From positions 14,898,698 through 14,962,697 of the forward strand of contig CM037860.1 in the NCBI GenBank assembly GCA_021292105.1: a DNA stretch of 64,000 nucleotides, read 5' to 3'. Below the pieces are notes generated by a model that saw only the letters and a list, made by a program, of their open reading frames with translations, had not been told where the DNA came from and did not search any database. The DNA is from Anadara kagoshimensis. Its lineage: Eukaryota > Mollusca > Bivalvia > Arcoida > Arcidae. Shown here piece by piece: positions 22,911-34,300 of the stretch; within the stretch, counting starts at the first letter, position 1; each line of letters opens with the position of its first letter. Both the position numbers and the translations under genes were made by a program.

Positions 22911-23339
22911 CTACAAGGAAATAAAATAAATACAAAATATTAAAATTGACTGAAGAATTACCCAGATTTACCAACTAAATGACTAAACTGCCTGGTTGAA
23001 TGGTGAAGATTGTCTCATTAAAGGAAGGTTCAAGCCAAAACCATGCTGTGTGTCACATTGCTCCAATCAGCCAAGCTGATATACCAGTGGGTAATAACAA
23101 ATATACTAGGCATTAACCTTGAGATGGAACTGCAAGGTCATTCATGGTAGCACATACTGTACTCTTTTGTTCCCTCTTGAAGGATGTCATTTTCCTGCAA
23201 GATGACATTATGTTCACCACAAAATCAATGTCATTTTATTATGAATTCACTAAATGCCACATGGACCTGTGGAATATGTGTATCTCACAACATGAAAACC
23301 CATGAGCAGAAATGAAAGAAAATCTTTTTTATATCAAAA
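22911..23339. other. Sequence upstream of the second EFR3 exon; no exon found
   Basis: Immediately upstream (sense direction) of the acceptor lies a usable pyrimidine tract. No ATG-containing first exon with a compatible one-base overhang was recognised here. Confidence 0.5.
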
Positions 23340-23690
23340 AGTTCAAATTTCAAGTTTTCTGAGACTTCTATCCTCTTCGTCCCTGGTGGGACATAAGGCC
23401 ACAACAAGTTGCCTCCACTTCACCCTGTCCTTTGCCATTTTTTGTGCCTGCCCCCAGGATAGTCCAAGGTCTTCCAGTTCAGCCTTTATAGTTCTTTTCC
23501 GGGTCTGTTTTGGTCTTCCTGGGTTTCTTGTTCCCTGTGGTGTCCAAAAAAGTGCTTGTTTTGGTATGCATTGTTGTGGCATTCTCAAAACAAGCCCTAA
23601 CCATCTAAATCTTCTTTGTTTGATGAGACATCTCGCATTTTTGTCATGCCTAAAAAGGCTAAGATAATGCATTCATGTAGTTGACAGTAT
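23340..23690 (-). pseudogene. LINE ORF2 C-terminal fragment (minus)
   Basis: The minus frame encodes RRFRWLGLVLRMPQQ, then PKQALFWTPQGTRNPGRPKQ, RTIKAELEDLGLSWGQAQKM, AKDRVKWRQLVVALCP and RDEED. This is the typical C-terminal tail of a non-LTR retrotransposon ORF2 (GRPK, SW...A.DR..WR..V.ALCP). Only about 110 residues remain, as expected for a 5'-truncated insertion. Open throughout, so probably fairly young. The plus-strand frame over the same stretch is a shadow. Confidence 0.9.
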
Positions 23691-24138
23691 CATTGTCAAC
23701 TTTCTTTTTTAAGTTAAGTATTTATTGTCTACAAATTAAATCTTTTCAGAGACTTTGGGCCTGTGGTTTTCTTGGTTTTTATAATATCAAGGACAAGTCC
23801 ATGTGGTATGTATGTATGTTTGTTTGCTTGTTTGACTTGACACTGTATTTTGCACTGGATCATGTTTATTTGGGACATTTTTGTGTCCCTACACTGACAA
23901 ATGATATCACACATTAAACACTGAAAACCATTATATACCGGTAGCCATATAGTATTAAGCCAACCAAGATCAAAGCCACACCAATGAGCCATTTTGAGTT
24001 CTGCATACTTTATCATTAATCACTTGAATATCCTAACCAAGAATTTTCACTTGACAGTAATCCGTACATCTTCTCGTTTATTTATGGACCTTTAAACTCT
24101 TATATTGTATTAATTGTAATGATGCTCTATATGATTTG

Positions 24139-25138
24139 NNNNNNNNNNNNNNNNNNNNNNNNNNNNNNNNNNNNNNNNNNNNNNNNNNNNNNNNNNNNNN
24201 NNNNNNNNNNNNNNNNNNNNNNNNNNNNNNNNNNNNNNNNNNNNNNNNNNNNNNNNNNNNNNNNNNNNNNNNNNNNNNNNNNNNNNNNNNNNNNNNNNNN
24301 NNNNNNNNNNNNNNNNNNNNNNNNNNNNNNNNNNNNNNNNNNNNNNNNNNNNNNNNNNNNNNNNNNNNNNNNNNNNNNNNNNNNNNNNNNNNNNNNNNNN
24401 NNNNNNNNNNNNNNNNNNNNNNNNNNNNNNNNNNNNNNNNNNNNNNNNNNNNNNNNNNNNNNNNNNNNNNNNNNNNNNNNNNNNNNNNNNNNNNNNNNNN
24501 NNNNNNNNNNNNNNNNNNNNNNNNNNNNNNNNNNNNNNNNNNNNNNNNNNNNNNNNNNNNNNNNNNNNNNNNNNNNNNNNNNNNNNNNNNNNNNNNNNNN
24601 NNNNNNNNNNNNNNNNNNNNNNNNNNNNNNNNNNNNNNNNNNNNNNNNNNNNNNNNNNNNNNNNNNNNNNNNNNNNNNNNNNNNNNNNNNNNNNNNNNNN
24701 NNNNNNNNNNNNNNNNNNNNNNNNNNNNNNNNNNNNNNNNNNNNNNNNNNNNNNNNNNNNNNNNNNNNNNNNNNNNNNNNNNNNNNNNNNNNNNNNNNNN
24801 NNNNNNNNNNNNNNNNNNNNNNNNNNNNNNNNNNNNNNNNNNNNNNNNNNNNNNNNNNNNNNNNNNNNNNNNNNNNNNNNNNNNNNNNNNNNNNNNNNNN
24901 NNNNNNNNNNNNNNNNNNNNNNNNNNNNNNNNNNNNNNNNNNNNNNNNNNNNNNNNNNNNNNNNNNNNNNNNNNNNNNNNNNNNNNNNNNNNNNNNNNNN
25001 NNNNNNNNNNNNNNNNNNNNNNNNNNNNNNNNNNNNNNNNNNNNNNNNNNNNNNNNNNNNNNNNNNNNNNNNNNNNNNNNNNNNNNNNNNNNNNNNNNNN
25101 NNNNNNNNNNNNNNNNNNNNNNNNNNNNNNNNNNNNNN
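24139..25138. other. Assembly gap (1000 N)
   Basis: Exactly 1000 N. The round size suggests a placeholder of unknown true length. Its right edge opens directly into a tandem array. Confidence 0.99.
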
Positions 25139-25292
25139 AGAGATAAAGTGCTGTAAAGATGGGAAGGAAGGATGGAGAGATAAAGTGTTGTAAAGATGGG
25201 AAGGAAGGATGGAGAGATAAAGTGCTGTAAAGATGGGAAGGAAGGATGGAGAGATAAAGTGCTATAAAGATGGGAAGGAAGGATGGAGAGAT
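25139..25292. repeat. Minisatellite, 37-bp unit, at the gap edge
   Basis: Four near-identical units containing 'agagataaagtgctgtaaag' and 'atgggaaggaaggatgg'. The first is cut by the gap, so the array probably extends into it. Confidence 0.95.
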
Positions 25293-26105
25293 AAATGGAC
25301 AGAGTTAAGCAATCACTAGACATGCTTTTGCCTCTGGCGACACAGTTAAAAATTTCATGTCTTTAATCATCTATATAATCAATTAACTATGTTTAATTAG
25401 CAGAAAAAGAATAAAACTATTTAAAAGGAGACACTTTTATAATGTAGTGTATGTTTGATAGAGACTTTGTGGCTTGTAAGGAATTCTGGCGTCAAGAAAA
25501 ATATAAAGAACTAATACACCACAATGTACAGGAATCATTACATAATCAATAACAAATAAAAATAATTTATTGCTATGTATTCTACTGTGTAACCCAATGA
25601 GGCAAAGAAATGCCATTTTTATTAAAGTTATTTCCCTTTATACCTTATTCTTAGCAGAATCAATTATCGTCAAGTTGATAAACAGTGCAGTCTGAGTGCA
25701 ATTGCATTAAATCTGTTTATTTATTATTTATAATGTAAAGTTAATGTGATAATAAACATGGTTTTTATGTTAACTAGTTCCGTTGATGGAGATATAGCTG
25801 TTTTTGTTGTATTTTTTAGAAAAAATGTTTAATCTAAGGGTGTTTTTTAGAACTTGTTAAATCTACTGTAATATAATGTACTTTAATAAAATTTCATTAC
25901 AAGTGTAAAGTAAAGTAGAAGAAATCTGATATAAAAACTTGAGAAATAAATCTGAACAAAATAATGTGCAGCCCTCAATTTTTCTTGCTAATATTCATCT
26001 TTTTCTCCAAGTAATGTAATAGGTAGTAGTCTGTTAGAAATGATCTTATTCATATAACTTCAATAACTTATGGTAATGTTGTAGTTTTCTAAAATTTTAT
26101 GGATA
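25293..26105. other. Noncoding sequence, nothing recognised
   Basis: AT-rich with no inverted-repeat ends, SINE head or exon. Confidence 0.45.
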
Positions 26106-26519
26106 TACAGTGCAGACCTGTCAAAAGTTTAACATTGAGTCAAAGTTCAGTTGCAGAGTGGCAGGGATATGGATAGCTAGTTACTGAAAAGTTGCTGGCC
26201 CTGGTTTCACAATCATTCCTTAGCTAAGATTTTCCTTAACTTAAAGTTAGCAAATTTTGATTATCTATTTTTGGAACTACTGATGAATGTTTTTGTCAAA
26301 ACTGAATGCAAATACTTTAACCTAGAAGTGATCTTAAAAATGACATCTTAAATTCCTGAATATCTTAAAAATTAACAGAATTATGAAGATTTGAAATTTT
26401 GCCAGATTTAAGTTAAGGAAAATCTTAGCTAAGGAATGATTTTGAAACCGGGGCCTGCAGAGTTGATTCAGTTTTAATTTGTTTCCTTAGTATTAAACTT
26501 TCAACAGATCTGTACTGTA
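26106..26519. mobile_element. MITE F copy carrying a nested MITE
   Basis: The left end tacagtgcagacctgtcaaa is mirrored by 'ttcaacagatctgtactgta'. The body is split by the element at 26197-26455. Sister copies lie at 50686-51108 and 61516-61729. Confidence 0.9.
26197..26455. mobile_element. Nested MITE with long TIRs
   Basis: Left 'ggccctggtttcacaatcat' plus 'tccttagctaagattttcct' plus 'taactta' is mirrored by 'taagttaaggaaaatcttag' plus 'ctaaggaatgattttgaaac' plus 'cggggcc'. The arms are about 48 bp with few mismatches. It sits inside MITE F, so it inserted later. Confidence 0.9.
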
Positions 26520-26534
26520 GGTAACTAAAGCTAA

Positions 26535-26684
26535 TACAGTCTAACCTGCCTTATAAAGCCAGTAAAATTGTATCCCAATTGTTCTTTATTTATATTATTT
26601 GAACCTGTACATGAAAGTCACCTGCCCACAAAGGCCATTTTTACTGGTTCCCTTGGGTGGCTTTTATAGACAAGTTTGACTGTA
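26535..26684. mobile_element. MITE E copy
   Basis: tacagtctaacctgcc ... caagtttgactgta ends; the interior 'ttgtatcccaattgttcttt' matches the copy at 11715-11878. It starts only 15 bp after MITE F ends. Confidence 0.85.
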
Positions 26685-26865
26685 GTCATTTTGACAAACA
26701 ACACTGCATAGATGCTATATCTGTAGGGTAATTGCAAAGACAGTTTTTGACATATAGCTCCAATTTTTTTTTTATACTTTGACCAATTTTTTTTATTTGT
26801 GATAGGAAAGAGTGAAAATGGAGGATCAGACTGGGGTTTAAGTCAGAAACTTCCTGTACTATATA

Positions 26866-27475
26866 GTAGAGTAGAGTGGAATAATGAAGTTTTACACCAG
26901 TAAAGATTTCTTTCACTTTTATTAAGACTGTCAGTTCAGGGATGGCAGAGGCAACCAGAGTTCAGTTCAGGGATGGCAGAGGAAAACATTTCAGTTCAGG
27001 GATGGCAGAGGAAAACAGAGTTCAGTTCAGGGATGGCAGAGGAAAACAGAGTTCAGTTCAGGGATGGCAGAGGAAAAAAGAGTTCAGTTCAGGGATGGCA
27101 GAGGAAAACAGAGTTCAATTCAGGGATGACAGAGGAAAACAGAGTTCAGTTCAGGGATAGGAAAACAGAGTTCAGTTCAGGGATAGGAAAACAGAGTTCA
27201 GTTCAGGGATGGCAGAGCAAAACAGAGTTCAGTTCAGGGATGGCAGAGCAAAACAGAGTTCAGTTCAGGGATGGCAGAGCAAAACAGAGTTTAGTTCAAG
27301 GATGGCAGAGCAAAACAGAGTTCCATGAGTAAACCACCGACCTTTGACAAGCGAAATTACAAACTTTCTCACACTAGGATCCATCTCAAATGGGATTTGA
27401 ACCTAGGCAGTGAATGACACTGTGAGCCATAAGCGTATGCTTTAGACCACTAGGCCATCATGCCCCCCAGTTCTG
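26866..27475 (-). mobile_element. SINE A copy (minus) with internal minisatellite expansion
   Basis: The flanks are ordinary SINE A on the minus strand: head near 27470 (ggcatgatggcctagtggtc, then taaagcatacgcttatgg), 'caggttcaaatcccattt'-type box, 'aagtttgtaatttcgcttgt' and, at the other end, 'gtaaaacttcattattccac'. Between them, one SINE segment has been multiplied (see 26931-27322). Confidence 0.9.
26931..27322. repeat. Minisatellite (31-bp unit, about 12-13 copies) born inside SINE A
   Basis: The unit contains 'cagttcagggatggcagagg' and 'aaaacagagtt'. Some units are shortened (ggataggaaaacagag) and the last ones carry 'gagcaaaac'. A single copy of the same segment occurs in other SINE A copies (for example 15430-15460). 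Frames through it are repetitive and not genes. Confidence 0.95.
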
Positions 27476-27829
27476 TACTATATATGAATGATCTACCAAC
27501 TGAGGTATTAAGACTGGTATATGAGAAACTGGAAGTCATAAACAACATACATACAATTTTAAATGCATTTATTGCTACTTTAAGTGCAGTAATTTGAAGA
27601 GAAACTACTCATATATCACAATTACACCTAACCACAGGCATACCTGGCAGTTTTATATCAAAGGGATTAAAGTTACATAATCTGTAATTAAAATGTTTAA
27701 GATTTAAGAGTCTTTATAGTTTTACGACCTTTTAGAATGATAATTAGTTGTGAAAAGGTAAATATTTGCACCTGACTGTTCAGGTAAACAGGAGTAAACA
27801 GAAGGACAAGATGTATGATTTTATAACAA

Positions 27830-28060
27830 GCAGATTCAGTGAATTAGTATCAACCGCCAGAAATTTTTATGCTCAAAGGGCCATAACTCCCAGAAATATG
27901 AGCAAACAAACTTGGATTTATGATATGTGCATTTTTTATCAATGCTGATGCTTTGCACCAAGTTTCGTAAAATAGTACTTCATAGTTTTGGAGAATTACT
28001 CTGGAAAAGAAGTGTCTGGAAGAAGGAAGGACAGGATTGGTGGAAGGAAGGGAATAATAA
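27830..28060 (+). repeat. Dispersed repeat fragment
   Basis: Contains 'ctcaaagggccataactccc', 'tgatgctttgcaccaagttt' and 'cttcatagttttggagaatt', phrases typical of a repeat abundant in bivalve introns. The ends are not defined. Confidence 0.4.
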
Positions 28061-28384
28061 TACTTAATCTAACTAAAAATGAAACCTTTCCATGCTTGGT
28101 AATATGTAAAAATTTCAATGACATAAAATCTGCAAAATACACCATATTCAATGTCATCTACAGTTTTTTCATCCAGATTTTTTAAAATTTCCATGAATTT
28201 CTCATTATTCCCACCTATTTAGAAAAAAAAACATAGGGATATTATTTATAAGTTCTGTTACTCCACTTGATTAAATGAAATTGATGCACAAGTTACTAAT
28301 ACCTTTGTGGTCTGCAAGAACACGAATTGTGCCCAAAACCTCAAAGCCAGCATTTAAAAACTTTGAGATAGGTAATAGCCATGA

Positions 28385-28985
28385 GATCTGGTGCCAACAA
28401 AATTGTTATTGCCCTCCAACTCAAGTCCCAAATCATATATTATTGACCTCAAGATATTTGTATTGACTGAAAACCCATATTGTACCACATGGACAATGCT
28501 GCATAGCCAACCAGTCAGCATGTTAAAATCTTTGAGATGGGCAATAATCATGGCCTATGAAATCAATAAAATTGTTATTGCCTTCAACTCAAGTCCATAA
28601 TTAAAGTTATGGCTCTAGATATTTGTATTGACTGGAAAGCCATATTACATCACATGGACAATGCTGCAGAGCCAGCCAGTTAGTCTGGTGGTGCCAAAAT
28701 AATTGTTATTGCCTTCAACTAAAGTCCATAATCATTTTAATTTGTATTATTGAGCCCAGATAGTTGACTTGAAAACGATATTAAATCACATGGACCATGC
28801 TGCAGAGACAGCCAGCATGTTTAAATCTTTAATATGACCACTGGTGCCAAAACAATTGTTATTGCCTCCAACTCAAGTCCATAATCATATATTATTGACC
28901 TCAGATATTTGTATTGACTGGAAAGCCATATTATATCACACAAATAGTGCTACAGAGCCAGCCAGTCAGCTAAGCGAGCTTCAGC
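28385..28985. repeat. Diverged tandem array, four units of about 130-170 bp
   Basis: 'aattgttattgcc-tccaact' with 'aagtcc' recurs near 28400, 28570, 28702 and 28853. Each is followed by 'tatttgtattgactg-aa' and 'cacatggacaatgctgcaga', 'gccagccagt'. Unit lengths vary by indels. Confidence 0.8.
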
Positions 28986-28989
28986 TTCT

Positions 28990-29735
28990 TAAAGTATCAC
29001 CTTTTATCTACTATCCATTGTATCTGATGTAACATGAATGTTTTTCAACACACAGTAAAGATCAAATGAAACGTTGTTATCATTGCTATAAATCACACAA
29101 TCTATTATATATATATAAGACATTACTTAACCTGTACTTGATGCACCTATTGTTATGTAAGGTAAGGTAACAAACTTTATATTGTAACGTACATATCCTC
29201 AAGTCAGGTCACACTTACTGAAATCGTAATCCTCCCTAATCTATTTCCTGGTTTTTGCATTTTATATTGATAATAAAAAGTCTGTTTAAACTTTAGTTTT
29301 CATTTCTTCATTGTACATGTAGTTATCTTATATCAAAGACTGATTTTATTTTTTAATTCAGTTAAAAGTGATTTTACTACCTTTATAACAGATAAAACGT
29401 CTGTAGGTAGCATCATGTAGTCAGTGTTATATTGTGATGGTTATTTACAAGTTGCCACCAGCTTGCTGAAGAAAAAGCAGCTCAGGAAACACTCAAATTA
29501 TACTTACACATTACATAAATTTGTGTAAAGATTAACAAAAATTATGTTGTTCAAAATTGTTAAGACAATAACTCAAGTCATGTACAATTTGCATTAGGTG
29601 AAATTCTCTTAACTTGTTTCAGTTTTATATAATGGTAATGAGGAAATTTAAGTACAAAATGCAAATTAGTGGTTTTACACAAATATTGAAATCAAGGAAC
29701 AACATTTAGAGGTTGACATTGACATTCTACAGGTA
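28990..29735. other. Noncoding sequence, nothing recognised
   Basis: AT-rich with a short (AT)n near 29108. No feature supported. Confidence 0.4.
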
Positions 29736-29737
29736 TG

Positions 29738-30408
29738 ATGATTGATTAACTGAATATAAATGGAATGTTTCATCCCAGTTAAGGATATTTCATTTATATC
29801 TGAATGTCACCAACTATAACTATATTGGAAGGCCATGGTAGTCTAATGGATAAGACCTCACGCTACAAATCCAGGGTCTTTCACCGCTGTAAGTTCGAGC
29901 CCTGCTTAGACCACATATGGGAAAGTTGGCCTTTACTGGTTCATCTGGTATCAGCATAATGTGACTGGGGGAGTAGTACGCTTATCTGTGGCATACTGAC
30001 TCTGTGAACTAGCACCTTAAAGTTGCCCTGAGTGTGTGCTAGTACAAGACAGACCATAAAACACTTATAGTTCACATGCATCATAGATTAATCCAGAGAC
30101 TAATAAAATAGTTCTCGTCGCAAATAGCTGAAAAATTGCTGATGCGACGTTAAGCAACATTCAACCAACCAACCAACATCACCAACTATAAGTGAAGTTT
30201 CAAAAGTTTTACCTTTTCAGTTTTCTCAGACCAATATGCAGGAAAGGTTCAGGGCATGTGACTTTCATTTCTAAATGCAGTGTGTTGCGAAAAGCAATCA
30301 ATACCTGTATTTAAGTCTTAGTTACACTCGGCCAGAGTTTTAAACCCCAATCTGCCACATACTTAGCAAGTACTCTATCAACTAAGCTACAGTAGCGGCT
30401 ATATGTAT
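29738..30408 (-). mobile_element. SINE B copy (minus), split by SINE C
   Basis: The left part (to 29819) has 'aaggatatttcatttatatc' and 'tgaatgtcaccaactata'. The right part (from 30179) has 'catgtgactttcatttctaa', 'atttaagtcttagttacact' and the head in reverse ('tactctatcaactaagctac'). The interruption is flanked by a 13-bp duplication, tcaccaactataa. Confidence 0.85.
29820..30178 (+). mobile_element. SINE C copy (plus) nested in SINE B
   Basis: The tRNA-like head 'ggccatggtagtctaatgga' plus 'taagac' (A-box-like) is followed by 'gtaagttcgagccctg' (B-box-like). The body is 'ataatgtgactgggggagta', 'gtggcatactgactctgtga', 'aagttgccctgagtgtgtgc', and the tail is 'ttgctgatgcgacgttaagc' plus (caac)n. 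Target duplication at 29807-29819 and 30179-30191. Confidence 0.9.
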
Positions 30409-31034
30409 TATGTCATTCAATGATTCAGGTATGACAGTTGTAGTAAAACAAACATGTACTGCAGTCAGACAGTAATATAAGACATCTTGTAGTTATCATG
30501 TGAACATAATAATGGCAACAAAACATAGACTGAAATATAAATACTGGTAATGAAAATAATGTTGATGAAAAAAATCATGAGATATAATATCATGAAAACT
30601 GATACAAGGTTATAATAATTAAATCAATTCATGAAACATGAGCATTCAGACAACATTTCTCACCCACAGACAAGCATATCACCCCAGAAGTTGTCATGCA
30701 AGATTCTGTTATACTAGACCATCAAAATACAGCAAAAAATGGTGAGTGAAAGTGATGCTAATAGATGTCATAAGATCTTTTGCAATTTGTACAAACAAGC
30801 TTCAACAAACTTTTTCACTTCTTAATATTGTAAACTGTCAACAAGACAAGTCACATGATGTGGTCACAGAATCCGCAAGTAAATACCGACTGGATGTAAA
30901 AAATTCAGCTGACCACTTCAAACTCACACCTTGAGTCTGAAGGTTAATGATTGTAACAGTTTAGCCAGCTTGTTGCTGGTTGATAAAATAAATACTTCAG
31001 TCCAACTAAATTGAATATATTTTGGACTTCAAGT

Positions 31035-31645
31035 TTATATTAGACAGGTGCTCTGTTTTTTAGGGTTACTCAGGGTCCAGGGTCAGGGTCCATTTAGACA
31101 GGCGTTTAACGCTGGGCCCATTTAGACAGATATTCAGTTTTCTCAGGGTTCATTTAGACAATTGTCTAGTTTATTCAGGGTCCACTTAGAAAGATGTTCA
31201 GTTTACACAGGGTTCCATTAAGACAGGTGTTCAGTTTACTCATAATTCCATTTAGACAGGTGTCCAGTTTACTCAGGGTCTATTTTAGACAGTTTAGTTT
31301 ACTTGGGGTTTGTATATACAGGTGCCCCATTTACCAAGGGTAAATTTAGACAGGTGTCCACTTTACCCAAGATCCATTTAGACAGTTTACTTAGGGTCCA
31401 TTTAGACTAGACACATGTCCAGTTTACTCAGGTTCCATGTAGATAGGTAGGTGTTCAGTTAACTCATGATCCATTAAGACAGGTGTCCAGTTTACTCAGG
31501 ATTCATTTATACAGATATTCAGTTTATTTAGTTTTTCATTTAGACAGGTTTCCAGCATACTCAGGGTCCATTAAGACAGGTGTCCAGTTTACACAGGGTC
31601 CATTTAGACAGATGTTCTGTTTACACAGGATTCCATTTTCAAAGG
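31035..31645. repeat. Degenerate minisatellite, about 32-40-bp unit, roughly 16-18 copies
   Basis: Units resemble 'tttactcagggtccatttag' plus 'acaggtgtccag'. Spacing and sequence vary, pointing to an old array. No coding frame. Confidence 0.85.
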
Positions 31646-33224
31646 TTCCACTGTATTGGAAACTATGCCATTAAGATCATTAAATACAATCCATAACTTG
31701 CTATTTTTTATGCTGACCATTAGTTCTATACTGTTGAAAGTGTCACTGACCATATCAATGACCATATAACATGGAACATGGAAAAAGAGAAATTGATGTT
31801 GATCATATGAAATGATGATAGAATTTTGAGTGTTGATGAAAAACTAAAAACCTTCTATATATACCTGGCACAGATGGAATCTGAGCTATAAGAACATGTA
31901 GACAGATGTACATATTCACCTGTTGTTGAAGATAAATGTGATGAAAACTCCCAACACCTGTATCTTCTCAGGCATAAGAGAATATATAACATTTACTCTA
32001 AAATATGTGACAAACAAAAAGCTAAACAACTTACATTTTTAAATAAAATTTCCAGTCCATTGAAAAGGTATTGGTCTGACTCATTAGTATAACTACTTTA
32101 ACAATATTTAGTAAAAAAAAATTACTGTAATACAAAGGCTAATTTTTATAAATATCTCACCTTCATGGTTTATATTTGGTGTGGTCCTCATGTACTTAAA
32201 TGTTTAAATAGTAAAAGTAAAGGTTGCATATTAAAAGTAACCATTGTCGTTGTCAGATGTGTGAGTCATGCAACTTGTATGTCAAACAAAAACAGATTGT
32301 TGCTAAAATGCACGACAACTAAAGCATGTGACCCTTTGATTTATAATATCCACAGACATATTCCCAGATAAATGCACGTTTTCACCTGTAATTTGTCGTA
32401 ATTAATTTGTACATGTCAATGAAAATCAATACATATTTATACTGACATGATTTTTAAATGCTTCACTAACAGGGTTATTATTGGATTAACAAGGACATTA
32501 CATGATGAAACCATGCTTAAAATTAATTTTAAAAATTTAAAAACAAATAAATTATAATTTTCAATCCAGTTATTTTAATAATCAACATTACTGCTTTTTT
32601 CAAACCACATCAAAAGAGAGAAAGATATCTATCATAAATGCTATCCTTCTGTCTACAAGAAATCAGACAAACATAGAAATTAACAATTAATTTGTGTAGA
32701 GTTAATTCACTAGGTGATGTTAATGTTTCTTTTTTAATTAAAACGTACAGAATATCCTGTGTAAACTGAAACCTGAATAAACAGAAAAATCAGAGTTTTC
32801 AGTTCAGAAAGATGGCTTTTAAAGTTAAAACTTTTTTATCATCCTAACTATGGTTAAAATATCAGATCTGTTAAGCAACCCCCAAATATAGAGAGAGAAA
32901 CCTGTAAGAAGCAATGCTAACATCAATCCCATCAATGAGTGGTGCTGATGAAAACCTCAAAAGGAAAGGGCTTAGATTGCTTTCAGAACATCCCCCACCC
33001 TACCCCCTTCCGTATTTGTCTACCAGATTCTAAATAGTCTTGATTTTTGATGAATTTTAAAAATCAATACAATCTACCTGTTCCCCTTCTTAAGAAAATC
33101 CAAAGTATGGTAATTTGCATACCTTTAACAAGATATATAAAATATTTAAGTACAAACAAATATACTATAACCAAGATACTTTGATATTTACCTTATCAAT
33201 AAGTGAGAGTGTCAACTGTTTATT
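31646..33224. other. Noncoding sequence, nothing recognised
   Basis: AT-rich with no SINE head, TIR pair or exon seen. Confidence 0.4.
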
Positions 33225-33930
33225 TAAAAAAAATCTTATACCATGGCCCAAACTAAGGTACTAGATTAATACATCTCCAAGTTTGCTTGTTATTCACAGC
33301 TGCAAGTGACCCTAGTGTCTGGTTTGAGACTTTAAAAAAGTGGTTTTAATAGTGATTTGCATGCACAGTAAAACCTTGTTATATTGTCCTTCAGTAACCT
33401 TGCCACACTATTTTTGAAGTCCCAAAATACATCTCTTCTTCATTTTCCTTTATAAGCCTCCCTCAAAAAATCTTATACCAGGGCCCAAACTAATTAAGTT
33501 ACATTAATCCATATCTAAGTTTGCTTGCTATTCTTTACATTACTGTAAACGTATTTATTTTTGTGGTATACTAATTTTTGCTTATTTCGGGGTCGTTTGT
33601 TTTGCACGAAAATTAATACTAAGCGAAAATTATATTATACTTATTATGTTACAGTGCATTTTTCAAAAAAAAACAAGGTCATTTGTTTTGCGCAAAACGT
33701 GAAAATTTAACTAGGCAGATATGTCTAAATTTCCCATATCGCAAAAATACAGGTACACACGGAATTAAATATGTTTAAAGTAGTGGGTTTTAATAGTGAT
33801 TTAAAATTATGTGTACAGTAAAACCTTGCTATAATGCCCCTCAATAATGCTACCAACTTGCTCTTTGCCAAACTACTGGTATTTTGAAATACCAAAATAC
33901 ATTTCTTCTGTTTTTCTTCATAAGCTTCCT
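33225..33930. repeat. Old direct duplication, second copy interrupted
   Basis: 'aaatcttataccatggccca' and 'aactaaggta' (33231) recur as 'aaatcttataccagggccca' and 'aactaattaa' (33468). 'gtggttttaatagtgatt' and 'acagtaaaaccttgttata' (33341) recur as 'gtgggttttaatagtgattt' and 'acagtaaaaccttgctata' (33784). About 230 extra bp separate the two halves of the second copy. Confidence 0.8.
33540..33770. mobile_element. Probable small mobile element inside the duplication
   Basis: It starts 'tactgtaaacgtatttattt', contains 'ggggtcgtttgttttgcacg' and 'caaggtcatttgttttgcgc', and ends near 'tacacacggaattaaatatg'. It is absent from the first duplicate, so it behaves as an insertion. The ends are not well defined. 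Confidence 0.5.
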
Positions 33931-34129
33931 ACTATTTATCACCAAATCACCATAGACATGTAATGCCAAAATTTAACTGGACAAATGGCGGTGATCAATT
34001 GAGATATTACTATACTATGAAATTTATAGATTAGCTGTTTAACTTCTGAATAAAAAATTGCTTACTGATATATTTAAATGGTGATAAGTATAGTACAATT
34101 GCAGAAATTCATACCGTTGATGCCATGAT

Positions 34130-34300
34130 TTCTGTGACATGAGGCATTCATTTTTCAGGTCTCGCCTAATGACCAAATGCCTGTCAGTGCTTGTTTTTAG
34201 AACATTCATTACCAATTTTAAGTCTTGGTTAGACCTAGCTTGGGTTTGATCTTTTGACCATTGACATACACTATTAGAAATCTACCAATAGAGATTACCA
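34130..34300 (-). mobile_element. Degraded SINE B fragment (minus)
   Basis: 'caaatgcctgtcagtgcttg', 'accaattttaagtcttggtt', 'agacctagcttgggtttgat' and 'aatctaccaatagagattac' follow SINE B order in reverse. Strongly diverged. Confidence 0.5.

Noticed and set aside
23302..23667. Plus-strand 121-codon frame
   Set aside because: Shadow of the LINE ORF2 C-terminus on the minus strand, which has the recognisable motifs.
24119..25323. Very long open frames on both strands
   Set aside because: They run through the 1000-N gap and are artefacts.
26942..27332. Two overlapping plus-strand frames of repeated GMAEENRVQFRD-like peptide
   Set aside because: They are translations of the 31-bp minisatellite inside SINE A; the repeat rotates frame and carries no gene signal.
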